The notes below the pieces were generated by a model. That model did no database searches and had not been told where the DNA came from. It saw only the letters and a list, made by a program, of their open reading frames with translations. A stretch of 44,043 nt of DNA, from NCBI GenBank assembly GCA_019449455.1, contig JAGRPO010000194.1, positions 1 through 44,043 on the forward strand, read 5' to 3'. A program made the translations under genes and the position numbers. Positions within the stretch are counted from its first letter, which is position 1. Each line of letters begins with the position of its first letter. Source of the DNA: Betaproteobacteria bacterium (GTDB taxonomy: Bacteria > Pseudomonadota > Gammaproteobacteria > Burkholderiales > Usitatibacteraceae). Below are positions 1 to 6,786 of the stretch, piece by piece.

Positions 1-40
1 CGGATATAGATTCGCAGGATCCGCCAACTCAAGGCTCCCC

Positions 41-289
41 ATGAACGCCACCCCCGAACGCCCGCCCCTTCCCGACCGCCTGTCCGTGGATGCCCGCAGC
101 CCGCACCACGTGGCCGCCGTGCTCGAGCACGACATCGGCATCCGCCTGAACGGCAACGAGCGCAAGGACGTGGAGGAATACTGCATCAGCGAGGGCTGGG
201 TGAAGGTGGCGGTCGGCAAGAAGGTGGACCGCAGGGGCCAGCCGCTGCTGATCAAGCTCAGGGGCAAGGTCGAGGCGTTCTACAAGTAG
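41..289 (+). CDS. DUF3297 family protein
   Basis: An 82-residue cytoplasmic protein that looks like the DUF3297 family: small, about 80 residues, no known function. The recognisable core is a Leu-Pro-Asp-Arg-Leu start, then a conserved SPHH element and the segment GNERKDVEEYCISEGW, followed by DRRGQP and a C-terminal KLRGKVEAFYK. There is no signal peptide or membrane segment. The ATG at 41 is preceded by a purine-rich AAGG at 31-34, and the length equals the family length, so the gene looks complete even though only 40 bases lie upstream. It is separated from the next gene by 138 bases holding a likely promoter, so it is probably the last gene of its transcript. Family assignment is from memory of the family pattern; the biological role is unknown. 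Confidence 0.85.
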   Translation: MNATPERPPLPDRLSVDARSPHHVAAVLEHDIGIRLNGNERKDVEEYCISEGWVKVAVGKKVDRRGQPLLIKLRGKVEAFYK

Positions 290-328
290 CCACACCGCCT
301 GGTCGCGGCGGTCAAGCGAATATCCCGG

Positions 329-357
329 TGGAAACCGGCTGCCGGCATTCCTATACT
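329..357 (+). promoter_or_regulatory. candidate sigma-70 promoter for the 428 gene
   Basis: TGGAAA at 329-334 (4 of 6 to TTGACA) and TATACT at 352-357 (5 of 6 to TATAAT) are separated by 17 bases, giving a start near 364 and a leader of about 64 bases. The -10 box lies between the arms of a 7-base inverted repeat (GCCGGCA 341-347, TGCCGGC 357-363), a possible repressor site. A 12-base palindrome, CCTGCCGGCAGG, lies in the leader at 380-391. Confidence 0.5.
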
Positions 358-427
358 GCCGGCCTGCCCGGCGGAACGTCCTGCCGGCAGGGCAACCCGC
401 AAACTCAAATTCGACACAGGAACCGAA

Positions 428-787
428 ATGAAACTGAAAGTCTTCGTGGCCACCCTCGCCTGCCTCGCCGCCATCGGAGCGGCCAACGCCGAAGAGCGCC
501 TGGGCGTCACGGTCTACCCCGGGGCGAAGTACGACGCCGACACGTCGAAGGCCGTCAAGGAAATGACGCAGGGCGAGACGGCGTGCTTCACCACCGCCGA
601 CCCGGTCGCCAAGGTCGCCGCGTTCTACAGGACGCAGGGCCTCAAGGCCATCGGCGACGCCACCGGGGAAGGAGCGATGTTCAAGAAGGGCGCCGTCGAC
701 GTGACGATCCAGTCCCCCTGGATGAACATGAAGAGCGGCGCGATGATGAAGGACACGCTCGTCTCCATCGTCAAGCAGCCGCAGTGA
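428..787 (+). CDS. small exported protein of unknown function
   Basis: A 119-residue protein. It has a clear Sec signal peptide: a Lys-containing start, a hydrophobic stretch over residues 4-17, and a likely signal peptidase I cut after ANA at about residue 21. The mature part is about 98 residues with a single Cys in the segment ETACFTTADPVAKVAAFYR. The pattern of a YPGA element, then a C-x-T-x-D element, then FY recurs in small uncharacterised exported proteins I have seen, but I cannot name a family. The ATG at 428 follows AGGA at 418-421, a good ribosome site. It appears to be a single-gene transcript with its own promoter, ending at the hairpin at 795-818 between it and the convergent pilin gene. 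It likely acts in the periplasm; the role is unknown. Confidence 0.75.
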   Translation: MKLKVFVATLACLAAIGAANAEERLGVTVYPGAKYDADTSKAVKEMTQGETACFTTADPVAKVAAFYRTQGLKAIGDATGEGAMFKKGAVDVTIQSPWMNMKSGAMMKDTLVSIVKQPQ

Positions 788-794
788 CCGGCCG

Positions 795-818
795 GCCGCG
801 GGCCACCCGGCCCGCGGC
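795..818. terminator. GC hairpin between convergent genes
   Basis: A perfect 10-base stem (GCCGCGGGCC 795-804, GGCCCGCGGC 809-818, loop ACCC) fills the gap between the stop codons of the exported-protein gene and the convergent pilin gene. There is no real U tract on either side, so it would be an atypical two-way terminator. In DNA this GC-rich, chance hairpins are common. Confidence 0.4.
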
Positions 819-820
819 GT

Positions 821-1324
821 TCATTTCGCCGCCGCCCCCCGGCACTCGATCGGCAGGAAGCTGGGCGGGAGGTCCGTCTCGTCGCGGCCGCGAATCTCCA
901 TGCCGTTGGGCACGGGGAGGTCGTGGCAGATCCAGGCGATGGGCACCAGGGGCTGGTCGGCCACGACCGCGGGCCGAAGCGTCACATGCCTGCCTTCCAG
1001 CAACTTGCTCGCGTTGTTCCCGTAGGTGAGGGTGATCGCCCCACCGTCGACGTTCACGCCCTTCACGAGGTTGCCGACGATCTTGTCGCGCGGCGGGACG
1101 GCGGCGGCCGCGTTGTCCGCGGGCATCTCGCCCGTGGCGGTCCACGCCGCCTGCACTCCCTGCTTGGCGAGTTCGGCGAGCACCAGGCCCTCCTTCACCT
1201 GCTTCTTCACCGCGGCGTCCCGCATGCCCGGGATCGCGAGGCCGACCAGGATGGCGAGCACGGCGAGCGCGAACACGAGCTCGATCCAGGTGAAGCCGGC
1301 GGAATGTCTTCGCATGGGCGCCAT
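821..1324 (-). CDS. type IV pilin-like protein (PilA family)
   Basis: A 167-residue prepilin. Residues 1-10 form a short basic leader ending in Gly. Cleavage by prepilin peptidase and N-methylation would expose FTWIELVFALAVLAILVGLA, the hydrophobic assembly helix, with the required Glu at mature position 5. A Trp stands at position 3 where most pilins have Leu. The mature body of about 157 residues is globular. It carries two late Cys residues (in WICHDLP and LPIEC) in the arrangement of the C-terminal disulfide loop of PilA-type pilins. The start at 1324 is chosen because GGAGGC (1333-1338, read on the minus strand) sits 8 bases upstream; a second ATG at 1315 is possible. No other pilus gene lies in the window, so assembly would depend on a machine encoded elsewhere. 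Confidence 0.85.
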   Translation of the reverse strand: MAPMRRHSAGFTWIELVFALAVLAILVGLAIPGMRDAAVKKQVKEGLVLAELAKQGVQAAWTATGEMPADNAAAAVPPRDKIVGNLVKGVNVDGGAITLTYGNNASKLLEGRHVTLRPAVVADQPLVPIAWICHDLPVPNGMEIRGRDETDLPPSFLPIECRGAAAK

Positions 1325-1457
1325 GATACGACGCCTCCAAACGGCGAACGCGTACTTCATCGACAGCGGGCAACTTGCGTAGACTGCGGGCGGGGCGCCG
1401 CATCCGGCCCGCCGCGCGTCCCGACATCCCTCATCGAATACCCGGAGCGCCAAACGC

Positions 1458-2747
1458 ATGCCCGCACCTGTCATCGATGCAATGCCCGCGCGCCGGATCC
1501 TCCTGATCGTCGCGATCGGCGTGACGGCCTGGTTCGACGTTCGCGCCGCGGACAAGCCCGACCTGTGGGTCCTGCGGGGCGCGAAGGTCTACGTCGCCCC
1601 AGACACGCCGCCCATCGAGGACGGGATCGTCCTCGTTCGCGGGGACAGGATCGCAGCCGTCGGCCCGCGGGCCAGCGTCTCCATACCGGCCGGAGCGCGC
1701 GAGTCCGAGTGCAGCGGACGCGTCGTGGCCGCCGGCTTCCAGAACAGCCACGTCCATTTCACCGAGGACCAATGGAACGATGCGCGCGGCCAGCCGGCCG
1801 AGGCCCTGTCGCGCCGCCTCGCCGCGATGCTCACCCGTTACGGCTATACGACGGTCTTCGACCTGGCTTCCGACCGGGACAACACGCTGGCGCTGCGCGC
1901 GCGCATCGACAGCGGCGAGGTGCGCGGACCGCGAATACTCACGGCGGGCCTGCCGCTGTTCCCGCCGAACGGGATTCCCGTCTATCTCGCGCATTTTCCG
2001 CCGCGCCTGCTGGCGAAGTTTCCGCAACCCGCCACCGTCGCGGCCGGCGTGGATCGGGTTCGGGAGAACCTGGACGCCGGAGCCGACGCAACGAAGCTCT
2101 TCGTGGCGACGCCGCAAGGCAACGGCGCGGTCAGGAGAATGCCCGCGGAGTTTGCCCGTGCGGCGGCGGACGCCTCCCATCGTCGCGGCAAGATGGTCAT
2201 GGCGCACCCGACGGACATCGACGGGGTGCGCTCCGCGCTGGCCGCTGGCGTGGACGTGCTGGCGCACACGACGCTCGGCGTCGAGACGCCGTGGCCGGAC
2301 ACCCTGCGCCGCCAGGTGATCGATGCCGGGATGGCGGTCATGCCGACGTTGAAGCTGATGGGTCACGAATTGGGCAAGGAGCGCGTGCCCGAGGCCATCG
2401 CGCAGCGGCTCGTCGCGGCTTCCGTCGAGCACGTGAGGGCGTTCGCATCCGCGGGCGGCGAGGTGATCTTCGGCACCGATGCCGGCTACATGACGGACTA
2501 CGATCCCGCGGAAGAGTACGTCCTCCTGTCGAAGGCCGGCCTTGCGCCGATGCAAATTCTCGCCTCCCTCACCACGACGCCCGCCGCGCGCTGGAAGGAA
2601 GGCGGGCGGCGCGGCCGCCTGGCGCCAGGGATGGATGCGGACATCGTCGTGCTCGACGCCGACCCCGCCGCCCACCCGGCGAACTTCGCGAAAGTCCGTT
2701 GCACCATCCGGCGTGGAACCGCCATCTATACCGCGCCTGGCAAATAG
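1458..2747 (+). CDS. exported metal-dependent amidohydrolase
   Basis: A 429-residue enzyme of the amidohydrolase superfamily (imidazolonepropionase/prolidase-like branch). A hydrophobic export segment at about residues 13-30 ends in RAA and suggests a periplasmic enzyme. Metal ligands can be placed: HVH at residues 98-100, Lys213 in DATKLF (candidate carbamylated lysine), His250 in MVMAHP, His270 in VLAHT and Asp341 in FGTDAG. The C-terminal part (RRGRLAPGMDADIVVLDADP) is the returning beta-sandwich half found in these enzymes. The family hydrolyses C-N bonds in cyclic amides, dipeptides or related ureas; the substrate cannot be told here. The gene stands alone, divergent from the pilin gene, with 51 bases to the next gene. 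Another ATG lies 8 codons in, so the exact start is uncertain. Confidence 0.88.
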   Translation: MPAPVIDAMPARRILLIVAIGVTAWFDVRAADKPDLWVLRGAKVYVAPDTPPIEDGIVLVRGDRIAAVGPRASVSIPAGARESECSGRVVAAGFQNSHVHFTEDQWNDARGQPAEALSRRLAAMLTRYGYTTVFDLASDRDNTLALRARIDSGEVRGPRILTAGLPLFPPNGIPVYLAHFPPRLLAKFPQPATVAAGVDRVRENLDAGADATKLFVATPQGNGAVRRMPAEFARAAADASHRRGKMVMAHPTDIDGVRSALAAGVDVLAHTTLGVETPWPDTLRRQVIDAGMAVMPTLKLMGHELGKERVPEAIAQRLVAASVEHVRAFASAGGEVIFGTDAGYMTDYDPAEEYVLLSKAGLAPMQILASLTTTPAARWKEGGRRGRLAPGMDADIVVLDADPAAHPANFAKVRCTIRRGTAIYTAPGK

Positions 2748-2855
2748 CGCCGGACACCGGCCGGCACGTCTATCCCCTGCGACGGATACGGATATACCAT
2801 GCGCACACGCGCGGCCCTTTCCCGGGGCTCGCGCGCAGACCAAGGGATCAAGCCC

Positions 2856-4427
2856 GTGACCGATGCACAGAAGGCACCCGATTCCGGGCGCGGCAATTTC
2901 CTCTCCGAAGGCTTTCGCGAACTGGGCCGCAAGCTCGCCCGCTCCCGGCTGCGGCGCGCCATCCGGCAGCAGGAATCCGATCGCCTCGTCGCCCTGACCG
3001 CCCTCGGACAGAGAGCCTGGGACGACAAGGTCGATCTCGCGGCGCACGCCGGCATTCGCGATCGCCTGGCGGGCCTCGATTCGCGCGCCGGCGAGCTTTC
3101 GCAGACGACGAGCCGGCTCGACAAGGAGAAGACCGATCTCGAAGCGCAGCGCCGCGCGGAGCTCGACGCGTTCGCCACGCGCCGAAAGGCGGTGGAGGCG
3201 AAGAAGAGCCCGGTGGACGCGGCGCTGCGGGAGGCGCGATCCCGCAAGTCCGCCTGCGAGCAGTCGATCAAGCAGGGCGAATCGCGCCTGGCCGCGATCG
3301 CCGGCAGGCTTGCGGCGCTGGAGCGCGACATCGCTACCCTCGGGGCAGCCGCCGGCGCCGACGGGCAGCCGAAGGTCGCCGCGGCACAGGCGGAGCGATC
3401 GAAGCTCGCCGCCGAACAGGGGGTTCTGGGAGCGACGCTTGCGGCATCGCGAGCGGAATTGCCGGCGCACGCGGCCGAGGACAGCCGGCTCGCGACCGAG
3501 AGCCAGCGGCATGCCGCCGAGATCGCCGCCATCGACGCCGAGCAGAAGGCGGCCATCGGCCGCATCGACACGGACCTCGCTCGGCTGCGGTCCGAATTGC
3601 AGGGCGCCTCGCAACAATCCGGCGCCGTGCAGAAGGACCGCTCGGGAACCTTTTGCGAACTCGGCAAGGCCCTCTACGACGCCGGCGCGCGCGACGCCGC
3701 GCTCGCCGAGCCGGTCGCGCGCGTGGCCTCGATCGACGGCACCCGCGCGCAATCGGAGTCGACGCTCGCGGCATCCCTGGCCGAGACGCGCTCTCTCGCC
3801 GGCGCCACCATGGCCAAGTTCTGGAGCGTAATGCTGGGCGTTCCCCTCGCGCTGGCCGCACTGGGCATCGGCTCCTGGCAGTACCTGCATCGCAGCCTCC
3901 CCGTCGCCGCCGCTCCGCAGCCCGTGGCGCGGGCGAAGGCGGGTGCCTGCGAGGCCCAGAAGCCGCCCGACAACGGGACGGGCGTCGGCGTGCGCAGCGA
4001 TTGCACGCGCACCGAGGGCACCTTCGCCGAGGGCCGCCTGCAGAACGGCAAGATCACCTATCCGGACGGTCGCGTGCGCGAAGGCGATTTCGCCGGCGGC
4101 CAGCAGATGGGCATGGGCAAGCTCACCTGGCGCGACGGCCGGCGCTATGAAGGCATGTTCGTGGACGGCCGTTCGATGGGCCCCGGGTTGTACGTCGGCG
4201 CCGACGGGACGAAGGACCGCGGCATGTTCAGGCCCGGCGCGAAGCTCCATGGCCTGGGGACCCGTGAAATCCCCACCGGCGGCGTGCTCGTCGGGATGTT
4301 CGACCATGGCAAGCCGTCCGGGAAGATGGCGCTGGTGAAGGACGGCAAGGCCGAAGTGGTGGACCCGGCGGCGGCCCCGGGCGCTCCCGCGCCGAGCACG
4401 GCCACCGTGGAGCCCGTCGGCCGATGA
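2856..4427 (+). CDS. coiled-coil, single-span membrane protein with MORN repeats
   Basis: About 523 residues in three parts. Residues 1-320 are Ala/Arg/Glu-rich, almost wholly helical and coiled-coil-like, presumably cytoplasmic. One membrane span follows at about 322-343 (VMLGVPLALAALGIGSW). The part beyond it contains MORN-like repeats at about 380-475 (G-x-I-T-Y-P-D-G-R, then G-K-L-T-W-R-D-G-R-x-Y-E-G-M-F, then G-L-Y-V-G-A-D-G). If the N-terminus is inside, these repeats face the periplasm. MORN repeats mediate protein or lipid contact. I prefer the GTG at 2856 because AAGGGA at 2842-2847 sits 8 bases upstream; an in-frame ATG at 2799 would add 19 residues but has no good ribosome site. 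The stop codon overlaps a possible ATG of the next gene (ATGA at 4424), pointing to co-transcription. The function is unknown; a scaffold role is a guess. Confidence 0.78.
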   Translation: MTDAQKAPDSGRGNFLSEGFRELGRKLARSRLRRAIRQQESDRLVALTALGQRAWDDKVDLAAHAGIRDRLAGLDSRAGELSQTTSRLDKEKTDLEAQRRAELDAFATRRKAVEAKKSPVDAALREARSRKSACEQSIKQGESRLAAIAGRLAALERDIATLGAAAGADGQPKVAAAQAERSKLAAEQGVLGATLAASRAELPAHAAEDSRLATESQRHAAEIAAIDAEQKAAIGRIDTDLARLRSELQGASQQSGAVQKDRSGTFCELGKALYDAGARDAALAEPVARVASIDGTRAQSESTLAASLAETRSLAGATMAKFWSVMLGVPLALAALGIGSWQYLHRSLPVAAAPQPVARAKAGACEAQKPPDNGTGVGVRSDCTRTEGTFAEGRLQNGKITYPDGRVREGDFAGGQQMGMGKLTWRDGRRYEGMFVDGRSMGPGLYVGADGTKDRGMFRPGAKLHGLGTREIPTGGVLVGMFDHGKPSGKMALVKDGKAEVVDPAAAPGAPAPSTATVEPVGR

Positions 4428-4450
4428 CCCCTCGATACGGAGATCTCTCG

Positions 4451-5254
4451 ATGCGCGGTGTCCTGATCGCGATGGTCCTCATCGCCGCATGGCCGGCCGA
4501 CATTGCGGCCAAGACCCTGGGCGACTGCAAATGCAACCACGTCCGGGAGATGCGCGAACGCTGGTGCGCGGCGCGCGCGGCCAAGGCGGAATACCAACGC
4601 ATCCAGTCCTTCCTCGAGGCCGAGCGCAGGACGAGCAAGGCAACGCGCATGTTCTCCACGGCCGACAAGGACATGATCAACCAGAAGTGCGTGCAGGAGG
4701 CGATCAACCGGGCGACCGACCGCGGCGTGGAGAAGGCGACCGCGGAGACCAACGAGAACCTTCCGACCCAGAGCCTCGCCGGCATGGCCGATTGCCGGAT
4801 CGTGGTCACGCGCGGAGCCGACAATGCGTGCCTCAAGCAGATCGTCGAGGCGCACGAGGAAGTGCACCGCCAGGCATGCCTCTTCCGCAAGGACTTCATC
4901 GATCGGGGATACGCCGGGATCCTTTCGCAGCTCGGCATCGCGAGCGCCCTGGCATTGCACTATTCCGGCGACACCAAGTACGTGATGACCTCGTCGGACT
5001 ACGCGTTCGAGGAGGAGACCGGCTATACGCAGGAAATGCAGCTGATCGCCGAGAGGTGGCAGATCCTGCAGAAGGCATGCGTCGCCGAGGCGTTCGTGGC
5101 CGAGCTGGACAATCCGGACACCGTCGGCCAGCAGATGTGGGACAACACGACGCCCGACAGCGACGGCAAGCGCAGGTACAAGATGTACGACCTGACCAAC
5201 GATCCCTGCCCGAGGCGCCCGCCTCCGCCGAAGTCCGAATGCACCCTGCGGTGA
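4451..5254 (+). CDS. exported Cys-rich protein with HExxH motif (putative zinc peptidase)
   Basis: About 267 residues. The signal peptide MRGVLIAMVLIAAWPADIAA would be cut before KTLGD. The mature protein has about ten Cys residues, suggesting disulfides in the periplasm. HEEVH at residues 135-139 matches the zincin HExxH signature, and an acidic cluster (YAFEEETGY, Glu187-189) follows some 50 residues later, where gluzincins place their third ligand. It may therefore be a secreted metallopeptidase, but I recognise no family and the motif is short enough to arise by chance. The start at 4451 has GGAG at 4436-4439, 11 bases upstream, and gives the cleanest signal peptide; an in-frame ATG at 4424 overlaps the previous stop (ATGA). 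The C-terminus is Pro-rich (RRPPPPK). It lies between the MORN protein and the GT-C-like gene, only 12 bases before the latter. Confidence 0.7.
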   Translation: MRGVLIAMVLIAAWPADIAAKTLGDCKCNHVREMRERWCAARAAKAEYQRIQSFLEAERRTSKATRMFSTADKDMINQKCVQEAINRATDRGVEKATAETNENLPTQSLAGMADCRIVVTRGADNACLKQIVEAHEEVHRQACLFRKDFIDRGYAGILSQLGIASALALHYSGDTKYVMTSSDYAFEEETGYTQEMQLIAERWQILQKACVAEAFVAELDNPDTVGQQMWDNTTPDSDGKRRYKMYDLTNDPCPRRPPPPKSECTLR

Positions 5255-5266
5255 GCGGGCCCGCCC

Positions 5267-6712
5267 ATGCCGCCGATCCCGAGTGGCGCGCATCCGCGGT
5301 TCGGCCCGCCGGCGCTCGCCGCGCTGATCGCGCTCACCGCGCTCGTCTATCTCGATAGCCTCTTCGGCCCGTTCCAGTTCGACGATTTCGCGGTGGTGGC
5401 CACCGACCGCGCCGCGCAGGGATGGGCCGCGTGGCGGGAAACGCTCGCGCAGCGCATCCGGCCGCTGCTGAAGGCGACCTATGTCGCCACGCACCAGCTC
5501 GGCGGCTGGCTCGGGCATGCGACCCTCGGGCACCATCTGGGCGGCCTCCTGATCCACCTGGTCGTGGTCGCGCTCTCCTGGCGCCTCGCGCTCGTCCTGG
5601 CCACTTCCTTTCGCATGGCTCCCGACATCGCGGGGCGCGCGGCGCTCGGCTGCGCGGCGGTGGTGGCGCTGCATCCGCTCGCCACGGAAGCGGTGACCTA
5701 CATCACCGGGCGATCGGTCGCGCTCGGAACGCTGTTCGCCCTCGCCGCCGCTCTCGCCCAGGTGCAGGCGGGCGGTGCAACGGTCGCGCGCACGCGGAAC
5801 CTCGCCTGGCGCGCGGCAGCCCTCGCGGCCTTCGCCGCCGCGCTGCTTTCGCGCGAAACCTTCATCTTGCTTCCGGCGCTGCTGATGCTGCTCGAATGGG
5901 GGCGGGGCGACGGGCAGGAGTCCGCGTTCTCCATCGCGCGGCTGCGTCTCGCGCTGCGGCGCACCTCGGCCTTGTGGGCAGTGGCCGCGGTCGCCGTCGT
6001 GGCGATGCTGGGCCACCGCCGCTACGGCCCGCTGCTCGAGTTGTCGGCCGTCATCGCCCAGGGCCGACTGGACAGCCCCTCGATGCTGCTCGCGCTCGAG
6101 TACTTCGCGACACGCTTGTTGCTGCTGTCGCCGCTGAGCATCGATCCCGCGATCCAGCCCGAGCACCTCGGCGTGGCGCATCGCGCCGTCGCGAGCCTCG
6201 TCGCAGCCGCGGCGCTCTTGCTCGCGTGGCGCTGCCGGAAGAGCCGCCCCTGGTGGATCATCGCGTCGGTCTGGGCCGTGCTGACGCTCGCCCCGGTGTA
6301 CCTGGTGCCGATCCGGCACGACGGCGTGGCCGAGCGCCACTTCTATCCGGTGCTCTGGGGCGTCGGGTTCGCGGTGTCCTGCGAGTTCGCCGTCCGCCTG
6401 CGACGCGCAATGGCGGTGGCGGCGGGCTGCGCGGCCGCCCTCGTCCTCTCGGCGGCCACGGTGATGCGCAACGCGGACTACTCGACCGAGGTCGCGCTAT
6501 GGGAAGCGGCCGCGCGGGACTCGCACGCCACGCCGCGCGCGCTCAACAATCTCGGGGTCGCCTACGTGGGCGAGCGCCGGTGGGACGAAGCGCGGGCGGC
6601 ATTCGAGCGCGCGCTGGCGCTCGATCCCGGCTACGCGAAGGCGCGCGGCAATCGCGACCGCGCGCTTGCCGGGCAGCGCACCGGCGACCCGTTCGCCGAG
6701 CCGGAAATCTGA
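5267..6712 (+). CDS. multi-span membrane protein, GT-C glycosyltransferase-like, with C-terminal TPR
   Basis: 481 residues with about ten hydrophobic segments from residue 15 to about 405, then a soluble end holding one clear tetratricopeptide repeat at 424-457 (ALNNLGVAYVGERRWDEARA, then ALALDPGYAKA). The first extracytoplasmic loop carries FDD at residues 38-40, just after the first span. GT-C enzymes and the TMTC-type mannosyltransferases, which also end in TPRs, have their catalytic acidic motif in this place. By analogy it may transfer sugar from a polyprenyl-phosphate donor to an exported protein; that is inference. The ATG at 5267 lies 12 bases after the preceding stop, with no strong ribosome site of its own, so translation may depend on the upstream gene. 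The TPR part is on the same side as the C-terminus. Confidence 0.75.
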   Translation: MPPIPSGAHPRFGPPALAALIALTALVYLDSLFGPFQFDDFAVVATDRAAQGWAAWRETLAQRIRPLLKATYVATHQLGGWLGHATLGHHLGGLLIHLVVVALSWRLALVLATSFRMAPDIAGRAALGCAAVVALHPLATEAVTYITGRSVALGTLFALAAALAQVQAGGATVARTRNLAWRAAALAAFAAALLSRETFILLPALLMLLEWGRGDGQESAFSIARLRLALRRTSALWAVAAVAVVAMLGHRRYGPLLELSAVIAQGRLDSPSMLLALEYFATRLLLLSPLSIDPAIQPEHLGVAHRAVASLVAAAALLLAWRCRKSRPWWIIASVWAVLTLAPVYLVPIRHDGVAERHFYPVLWGVGFAVSCEFAVRLRRAMAVAAGCAAALVLSAATVMRNADYSTEVALWEAAARDSHATPRALNNLGVAYVGERRWDEARAAFERALALDPGYAKARGNRDRALAGQRTGDPFAEPEI

Positions 6713-6786
6713 GGGCCCGCGCGGCGACGGCCTTGCGCCCCCCCGCCCGCCGGTATTAAGGTTCCCTTCAACGGGAGAACAACAAC

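Noticed and set aside
1380-1385. TAGACT as a promoter for the amidohydrolase
   Set aside because: The best -35 match (TCGACA 1360-1365) is only 14 bases away, too close for a sigma-70 promoter.
923-4150. Very long plus-strand open frame of about 1075 codons
   Set aside because: Arg/Pro-rich, with no recognisable domain. It overlaps the pilin gene, the amidohydrolase and the MORN gene in other frames; a by-product of high GC.
1431-4307. Minus-strand frame of about 958 codons
   Set aside because: Antisense to the amidohydrolase and MORN genes, low-complexity Ala/Arg/Gly composition, no motif.
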